Shown one piece after another: positions 57,901 through 64,000 of a stretch of 64,000 bases of DNA. The DNA lies in assembly GCA_023213315.1 (NCBI GenBank), contig JAKCPI010011676.1, forward strand, positions 21,593 to 85,592, read 5' to 3'. Position numbers and translations under genes: made by a program. The notes beneath the pieces were generated by a model. It was not told where the DNA came from and did not search any database. It was given only the letters and a program-made list of their open reading frames with translations. The DNA comes from Euborellia annulipes. Taxonomy: Eukaryota > Arthropoda > Insecta > Dermaptera > Anisolabididae. Every line of letters begins with the position of its first letter. Positions within the stretch are counted from its first letter, which is position 1.

Positions 57901-60900
57901 AACGCAGCTAAGATTATTTCTTTATTTGGTTAATTCACACAGCTGACGTTTCGGTCCATCTTCAGAGCTGGCGAAAAGTATTATAGTGGATTTTATACAA
58001 TGTATAAAATCCACTATGACACTTTCATAATGACTTTTCGCCAGCTCTGAAGATGGTTCAAACACGGAACCGAAACGTCAGCTGTGTGAATTAACCAAAT
58101 AAAGAAATAATCTTAGCTGCATTTCTCATTTTTACCCTCTTATTAACATATTTGTATTTTTTTAATTATTTATTAAAAATATAAATACTGTACAACATTC
58201 CGACTGCTCTTTGCGTTCTTGAGATATTTTGTTCACAAACACACACACACATGACAGACAGACTTTGTAGCGAAAATCACTTTTTTGGACACAGGGGACC
58301 TCAAAACGTGTATATCCATCAAAATCTCGACATCGAATTTTTAAAATGAATCCAATATCTATATATATTAATATATAGGTAAGAGAAAGCAAAAACGTTC
58401 ATAAAATACTTATAACATTCACACCTCTAAATATTGGTGTGTAGTGGACCGAAAAATAATTGCTTTTATGCTCTAAAAATCCTGAAGATTAACAGAATCA
58501 AAATATCTAGTATGACTGGTCGCACCAGATTTTTTTATGTCAAGATATATTTAGTTTCCACCGATATTTTAAAATTCAAGGTGTAAAATTTATAAACTTG
58601 GAAAAATATTTATATTTTGTTACCATGGCAACCATTTCTCCTATAAACAAGCAATGTACAGTGAGGGACAATATTAAGTCCCACCCATGCGTTTTCTACT
58701 TGTGATTATTTCATTGTTTTTATAAAAGAAAATCAAAATCTTTATTGGAAATTTTCTAGGTTTGAACTATGAAAGTTTCCATTAAAAAATATATAATATT
58801 TTTTTAAAAACAATGAAATAATCACAAGAAGAAAACGCATGGGTGGGACTTAATTTTGTCCTTCACTGTACTGTTTATAAGCACATTGGTTCTCGAAAAC
58901 GGCTCTAACGATTTTTTTTTCAACTTTTAAATATATAATATTTCCTGTACCATTATAAATTGCACTGACTCTCACCTTTGGGAAAATTCGGGTACTAATA
59001 TTTTACTATGTACTTTTTTATTTTTTTCACATTTTCTAGAAATTCTCTTTAACGATTTCTTTCAAATTTTAAATATTTACTATTTGCGGATTACAAAATA
59101 AATTCCGCTTGATCTTGTCTTTAGAAAACTTGGAATTCTAGTACTTTATTGATCCAAATTGATTTAAAAAAATATCAAAATAAAAATTTTTTTCTTAGAA
59201 TAATTTTATTAATAGAATTTTTTATTTTAAATTATTTATTAATAATATCTTTTATTAAATTATTTGCTATATTCATTGGAAGTTTAATATTTCCTGATGT
59301 AACTTAATTTTTTTGCTAATTTTTATCAATATTAATTAATTATTTTTTTGAAATTTCAGTCTCGGCATTTGAAAAGCGTTCTAAAATTTGCGTGCTGTGG
59401 CCACTCAGGTGAACTTTTATCCTACGCTACTCTTGTATTAACAACTGCAAGTGTTGAACTTAGTTTAAGTGAACGAATTCACCTCTCCAATCTTGCTGTG
59501 ATGGCTCATGCCGAACAAGTTCTTCGTTCTTCTCGACCTGTACTCTTATCCAATTTTATGTAATTATTTTTATTTATCTTCTATTAATTAAATATTATAA
59601 AAATAAAAAAATAATTAAATTTGATTTTAGAAATTTTCTCAAAGAAAATCCTTTCTATGATCAAGTTTTGGCTGTTAATGTGGCCGGGCAAACTGGACTC
59701 TGGTATGTTGTTAGTAAATTAGCCCGGTCAAGAGGATTAAATCCAGAATTATTAGATACTTTAACTAAGGTTTTAAGAACTCGAGCTCCACCCCCGGCAC
59801 CAATAGATGGTAAGAACAGCTGCATAAACTTAATTAAATTTAAGTCCCCTACAGACTCTCTCAGAGTAACATCGCCGAAGTTGCACGACCCGAGGAACTA
59901 GGAACCCACACTCTCGCGTTTCTCAGCTACGAGCTCAATACCATGAGTGACACCGAAGTAATAGCAGCAGCAGCTGCTGTTATTTGTGCATAGCTATTAT
60001 AATTTTGTTTATATTTTTTTAAATAAGAAAATTTAAAAAAAAAACGGAAGCGTCGTTTATTTTTTTTTATTTTTATGATTAGTATATTTGGAACCCCAAA
60101 AGCTTCAAGGAATTGCAATTGAAGGGCTTGGGCCCATTCACTCATGAATAAAATTATAAAATTATGAATTTGAAATAATATAAGAGTTTAGAGGTGCACT
60201 TCGGGTTTCCTCGTCCTCGTGGCTCGCGTTCCTTTGACTTAAAACACCGCTTCTAGAGCGAAGTAAGCCGAGGCGAGTGAAAGTAGCACGAGGCGGGCCG
60301 AGCAAAGCCTCCACACTCTCGTTCCTCGGTCAACTTCGCGAGAGGTTGGAGGGGGGAAACCCTCTAAAATGTTATTTTTCTCATTGTTAGCTTAAACTTA
60401 TCCTCATCTTAATTATTAGTTGAATAAAAGATTTGTTGCAATTTTTTTTAGTTGGTTTATGGCAATGTGCAAGTGAGCAAGGTTTATTACAACCCCTCTT
60501 TTGTCGTCCACAACAAGCAAAAGCTCATTTAACTTTTGTCCGAACTTGGATTAATCATATTAGTCCTGAAATTCTCGAAGTAAGATTTTATTTTATTTTA
60601 TTTTATTTTTTTTTTTTTTAAACTTTCTAATATACAAAAATTTAATTTTCTAGCGATTTGCAATACTTTATGATCTCTCTTCTCCAATACTACGACCCTA
60701 TTTAGGACAATCACTAAGACGGAGACTTTTAACTAGCAATTCTAGTAATTTTGACTCTTCTCTAGATTCAATTGATAGTACAGTAAGTTTTTAATATTTA
60801 ATTTTTTTTTATCCCCGAAAGCATTTTTAAATTTTAATTATTATCTTTTTAAGGATGACCATATAAGTCTGATTAATGTAGATGAACTGATACAAACATT

Positions 60901-63895
60901 TCTCCTAGTATTAATTCATTTAATAAGTAAGCGCACGCCATTTGAAAAATATATACCAGAATTATTAAAAAATAGTGATATAGAAATGGTAAGAATATAC
61001 TTTAAAAATATAAAATCATAATTTTTTTCTAATGATGAATTCATTTTATTTTTCAGAAAAGAACAGAAAACACACCTCCAGTTGTTTCCCTTCGAGCTAC
61101 AACCTTAAGCGCCGGGTATTCACATTGTGCTATTATAAGAGATGATCAATTATACACTTGGGGATCGACGGTTAATGGATGTTTAGGTAATATATTTTCC
61201 ATTATATATAGCAATGCGTCTTAACCTGAGAATTTTATCTTCCCAATATATATACGAGTGGTGATCTTAAAATAAGTTTCCCAAAGAGCTCCACCCACAC
61301 GGGAGGGTGCGAAGCTGAATCCCGCAACACCACTGTGTGCAGCTGTTTTCCCACTTTTGATTTTTCGCCCGGTTGTGAATCGCTGCGCCGCTTAATCTTG
61401 ACTTGGCAACTGTCAGGCTTATTAATGATCCCGACAAGTGAAAGATTCGTTCCGTAATTCCCTTTTTTCACTCCAAAGGGACTCTACCCGTGGATATTCA
61501 TTGTCAGTTGACAGATTGAAGCACTTCACGTTGGACCATCTCGATAACCGCCTCCGAAACTGACGATCTTCCACGCCGTTCTTCAACGTGGACTTCTTTC
61601 CGTCCGACACTAAACTCCCTGCACCACTTTCGAACGCGTTGAACGGACATACACTTGTCGCCATATATATCTGCCAACAGATTCCACGATTGCAGTCCCT
61701 TTGGCGAGCAAAAAGCGAATTAAATAACGAAGTGTGAGATCTGCTTCTGCTTTGCACTTGGTAGAATTAACAATGGAACTCTCCATCTCGGACGACTGCC
61801 AAGCCAAGATCAAGCGGCACTACGAAACGCAACCTGGCGGAATCGAAAGTGGGGAAACAGCATGTGTGTGTCGCATTGCAGCCTCCCGTGCGGCTAGAAC
61901 TCTTTAGAAATCTCATTTTTTTGGATCAACCCTCGTATAAAAAAAATAAATGCTAGTAATTCAATAGCTATTATTAATGATTTATATTTTCTTTGTGAAT
62001 ATTTCAGGTTGTGGTCCAAGTATGGCTCGATTTCAAGCAGCTCAACCCGTTTCTACTTTGAGTATCTTACGAGTGAAAGTTCTTGCTGTTTCTTGTGGAC
62101 GCCAACACACTCTAGCTCTTACAGATAACGGACTTTACTCATGGGGTTCCTCTCGTTATGGTCAGCTTGGCCTTGGTCCTGAGGTCAATCAATCCCCCTG
62201 GCCAATTCTAGTCCAAACGTAAATATATCATCTATTAATATTTATTATCACACAAAGTCTTGTAATTTTGGTTATACACATTTCCTCAACATATGGACCA
62301 AAACATGAGAATTTTTTTAAGAAATTTACCACTAACTAGTTATACATCAAAAATTTTCATTAAATTAAGCATAAATTATGTGATATCTCATTAAAAAAAA
62401 AAATGACTTACACCACTTTCAAAATAAACGGTCCATATAACTACAGTATTTTATAAATAATTTTTGTTGTTTTCCTTTTTAGATTATCATCAGAAAGACT
62501 GACATGTATTTCTGCGGGTCAGTATCATTCGTTGGTGATCAATGATCAAGGCCGTGTGTTTAGTTGGGGCTGGGCTGTCCATGGCCAACTCGGCCATGGA
62601 ACCATTGAAGACGTTTTCTATCCACAATTACTTCAAGCTTTAAAACATAAGGTATTACTATTTTTTAGAATAAACTAGCCGTGGCGCCTAGCCGGGGGAC
62701 TTTGCCCTCCTGGACCCTCCTCAGCTGGCTCGAGCCCGCCTGCTGCGGACCCTCACCTTTTCTCATTCACACTCACACTCACACACACATTCACACAGTC
62801 TTTTCGGCAACTTAGGCCATTTAAGACTTTTAACGATACTAAATACATTAAATTGAATAAAAAAAAATATATCCTGACACAAATAATCTAGTGTGACAAG
62901 CACAGAACACACCTTTCAATTAGCGAATGTAAGAGAAAGTTTCATAACTTTCAACTTTTAATTGAAACTATTGGTCCTAAATTCCTGTAAATATAAAATG
63001 TATGTTTAGTTATTTTTTAAGTTCAGTTTTTTAGATCTTCCATTTCTGTATGATTTATTTTTTATGTAATTATGTAATTTTCCCGAAATATGTCAAAATT
63101 GGATTAAAACCAGGCGGTTAAAACAGGTTTTAACCGAACCACCCTGATGCATATACACTCTTCTTATAAATTTCCTCTTATTTATTATAGCCTAATCTTA
63201 TGAAAATTAACAAAATAAATAATTTTAGGTTGCAGTACAAGTTTGCGGTGGACATGGACATAGCCTTGTTCTTTGTGCCGACGGCTCCGTATTTTCATTT
63301 GGTTCAAATGTTTTTGGACAATTAGGAAACGGTGGAACAACAAAGTCTTCCATTCCTCTACTTGTTCTACTCCCTGAGCCCGCAACAATTATTGCAACTG
63401 GATATTTCCATAATGTAAGTGTTTCTCTAAATATCATAAAAACCCAAATCTAGCCCGAAACTCCTCTATCACGCTGATTTTGCCGAAAAATCAGCATGAT
63501 AGACGATTTTCGGTTTATAATTCTCTCGGCATCACTCATTAATTTTCAACCCAACTCTAAACTACATATTTATTAATTTTCAGTTGGCTGTGACAGCAAA
63601 TAATAAACTTTTCATTTGGGGCTCAAGTCCGCAAGTTTTACGTCTTCAAGCCCAGGCTCATAAAAAAGCTCGCTTACTTCAACAAAATCAAAGTCGGGAT
63701 CGACAAGATTTGGATGAACAATTGGATATTTCGGAACTTAAAGAAACTCCTGTAATGAATTTTCTTTATTTTAAATTAGTTTAAAATTTATTTATAAGAT
63801 GAACATTTTTCTGTACTTTTTGATTTTCTTTAAACATGTATAGACTCTAAAGACTCGTTACACATGTTTATTTGCCCGTTGGGTATCAGTCACTG
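51972..63895 (+). CDS. Large RCC1-repeat protein, 3' end outside window; apparent frameshift in exon 8
   Basis: Nineteen exons, about 1,118 residues so far: 51972-52105, 53078-53217, 53285-53622, 54887-55026, 55351-55484, 55545-55729, 55794-55961, 57098-57527, 59360-59559, 59631-59809, 60452-60579, 60654-60782, 60854-60988, 61057-61186, 62008-62218, 62483-62651, 63229-63414, 63584-63751 and 63844-63895. Residues 1-400 look like a beta-propeller (VALCFDPTGHWLLIC, AFDGSLYILP, VSTDRGDIIFVNL). Residues 500-810 are helical (LERAERLAAAFGLELHRLLE, FPQAIALYKLA). RCC1 repeats begin near residue 815: LYTWGSTVNGCLG, LYSWGSSRYGQLGLG, VFSWGWAVHGQLGHG, VFSFGSNVFGQLGNG. A long N-terminal part before RCC1 blades recalls Claret/GLO-4 proteins, putative Rab32/38 exchange factors for lysosome-related organelles; this is inference. 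A T7 run (57,367-57,373) puts the second half of exon 8 one base out of frame. The start at 51,972 is chosen because the ATG seven bases upstream hits a stop. Confidence 0.88.
52475..52679. mobile_element. Tc1-like MITE family D, copy 4
   Basis: CAGTGAGGGACAATATCCCA to TATTGTTCTTCACTG, flanked by TA, with intact inverted arms. In intron 1 of the RCC1-repeat gene. Confidence 0.85.
53991..54330 (+). repeat. tRNA-derived SINE with GC-balanced body
   Basis: Head 53,991-54,062: TGATGTAGCGGGCTAGGG (A-box region), an anticodon-like hairpin CTTCTACAAAGAAG and the B box GTTCAAATCC. A body of about 260 bp follows that is GC-richer than the intron (CATCCCGCCTATGGAAGG, CACGCCATCCGGGC). The 3' limit is uncertain. 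Confidence 0.55.
54346..54602. mobile_element. Tc1-like MITE family D, copy 5 (interrupted)
   Basis: CAGTGAGGGACAATATTAAG to TATTGTGCCTCACTG. A 35-bp insertion with a 13-bp duplication splits the centre (54,486-54,520). In intron 3 of the RCC1-repeat gene. Confidence 0.85.
54486..54520. mobile_element. 35-bp PLE-like tail-only insertion, 13-bp target duplication
   Basis: GATTTTAATTTTC occurs at 54,473-54,485 and 54,521-54,533; other MITE D copies have it once (GATTTTGATTTTC). The inserted bases contain CCACAAAAGCTTTAATAAAC, equivalent to the single-copy tail of the type G palindrome at 11,372-11,391. This is an extreme truncation that leaves only one element end. Confidence 0.8.
57848..58146. 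mobile_element. PLE-like element with 12-bp target duplication, nested
   Basis: Flanked by CATATTTGTATT at 57,836-57,847 and 58,147-58,158. Left tail AACAATTTATAGCTGAG, ATTAATAAGAGGG, then arms GCAGCTAAGATTATTTC and its inverse. The right arm has an intact hammerhead (58,042-58,084). The left arm has lost the stem II loop (57,945-57,965, TGGACC then GAAAC). Inserted into a type G element in intron 8 of the RCC1-repeat gene. Confidence 0.85.
58042..58084 (+). ncRNA. Hammerhead ribozyme, well-preserved copy
   Basis: Stem I CAGCT/AGCTG (five pairs), CTGAAGA, extra T, stem II GGTTC/GAACC with loop AAACACG, GAA, ACGT, C. Confidence 0.8.
58210..58650 (+). repeat. Dispersed repeat family A, copy with (CA)n
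   Basis: Contains a CACACACACACACA run at 58,235, GGGGACCTCAAAACGTG, ATCAAAATCTCGACATCG, then CGCACCAGATTTTTTT and TTACCATGGCAACCATTTCT. Joins blocks seen separately at 1-560 and 4,540-4,710. Confidence 0.7.
58659..58868. mobile_element. Tc1-like MITE family D, copy 6 (near-consensus)
   Basis: CAGTGAGGGACAATATTAAG to TTTTGTCCTTCACTG, TA flanks, arms of about 65 bp with few mismatches. The best copy to define the family. Confidence 0.88.
60185..60360. repeat. GC-rich island in intron 10 of the RCC1-repeat gene
   Basis: About 175 bp far richer in G+C than the flanks (GAGCGAAGTAAGCCGAGGCG, GCACGAGGCGGGCCGAGC). Not in frame with the gene, no splice context, no partner in the window. Probably an inserted element of unknown class. 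Confidence 0.4.
61255..61935 (-). mobile_element. Decayed mariner-like transposon with long inverted repeats
   Basis: Ends CGAG...CTCG with TA on both sides, and inverted repeats of about 150 bp (landmarks AAAGAGCTCCACCCACACGG / CCGCACGGGAGG inverted; CGCCGCTTAATCTTGACTTG). The minus strand keeps pieces of the transposase N-terminus: a start at 61,786 (MESSIVNSTKCKAEADLTLR), then in another frame YGDKCMSVQRVRKWCREFSV and a GR-rich linker (VEERRGRSS), the helix-turn-helix pattern of mariner. The catalytic domain is deleted. In intron 14 of the RCC1-repeat gene. Confidence 0.8.
62668..62830 (+). repeat. GC-rich unit with (CA)n-type microsatellite
   Basis: AACTAGCCGTGGCGCCTAGC, GGGGGACTTTGCCCTCC, then CACTCACACTCACACACACA. 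The GC-rich block looks like part of a dispersed repeat. No copy elsewhere in this window. Confidence 0.4.
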
Positions 63896-63904
63896 GTAAA
63901 TATA

Positions 63905-64000
63905 GCTTTCATACCTCTATATATGTTAATATATAGAAAGAGAAAGTATTGGATTCATGTCAAAAATTCGATGTCAAGATTTTGATAGATGTTTTGAGGT
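63905..64000 (-). repeat. Dispersed repeat family A, partial copy at window end
   Basis: Contains GTCAAAAATTCGATGTCAAG and GATGTTTTGAGGT, the inverse of 440-490. Cut by the window edge. Confidence 0.65.

Larger units (their letters stand above)
57809..58200. mobile_element. Type G palindromic element, copy 2 (interrupted)
   Basis: Left piece GGGAGTTTTTAAATATAGAC and right piece TTTAATTATTTATTAAAAAT, ATACTGTACAACATTCC match the left arm of 10,786-10,860. It is interrupted by the 299-bp element at 57,848. The rest of the element is missing. Confidence 0.7.

Noticed and set aside
61235..61813. Overlapping minus-strand frames in the intron of the RCC1-repeat gene
   Set aside because: They are broken pieces and repeat arms of the mariner relic, not a host gene.

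Overview
This is an AT-rich (roughly 70 percent A+T) animal nuclear genome window, most likely from an arthropod. Genes are split by many GT-AG introns. One gene encodes a MADF-BESS protein, a class best known from arthropods. Introns and spacers are packed with mobile elements: Tc1/mariner-like, piggyBac-like, non-LTR, tRNA-derived and Penelope-like. The exact taxon cannot be read from the sequence.

Layout, left to right: 1-8.5 kb is gene-free repeat DNA. 8.5-12.3 kb (+) holds the 3' exons of a MAP-kinase-interacting kinase (MNK/Lk6 family). 14.1-17.9 kb (+) holds two tandem three-exon genes of the small ciliary CFAP144/FAM183 family and a broken first exon of a third. 19.5-25.6 kb (+) is a SKP2-type F-box/LRR gene. 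25.9-28.7 kb (-) is a MADF-BESS gene. 30.0-34.2 kb (+) is EBP2. 34.3-34.9 kb (-) is an unrecognised 154-residue gene. 36.8-40.6 kb (+) is BRX1. 41.6-47.6 kb (+) is TSR1. 47.9-50.1 kb (-) is TMEM115. 52.0 kb to the window end (+) is a large RCC1-repeat gene, possibly Claret/GLO-4-like, with at least 19 exons and no 3' end here. Three ribosome-assembly factors (EBP2 and BRX1 for 60S, TSR1 for 40S) lie within 18 kb. SKP2/MADF, EBP2/unknown and TSR1/TMEM115 are convergent pairs.

The most striking content is between the exons. About eighteen short elements (35 to about 750 bp) belong to a Penelope-like (PLE) population. Most carry hammerhead ribozyme motifs of the form CUGANGA, N, stem II, GAA, palindrome, H. 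The motifs usually lie in both arms of a palindrome, and one side carries a single-copy tail of about 40 bp. Eight insertions that I could delimit are flanked by 12-15 bp target-site duplications (two with one mismatch). One is a 35-bp insertion that consists only of the tail. A separate 161-bp hammerhead-bearing insertion has an 11-bp duplication. The short palindrome that forms ribozyme stem III differs between families (ACGU, AUAU, AUACGUAU) but stays self-complementary.

Other mobile DNA: a Tc1-like MITE family (ends CAGTGAGGGACA, six copies), a second DNA-transposon family (ends CAGGTCTATTCTCT, three copies, ATT duplications), a piggyBac-like MITE (TTAA, two copies), a decayed mariner with long inverted repeats, two non-LTR retrotransposon 3' ends and several tRNA-derived SINEs. 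Nested insertions give several verified empty sites.

Only the RCC1-repeat gene shows an apparent frameshift, a T7 run in exon 8. All other complete genes join into uninterrupted frames of normal length.
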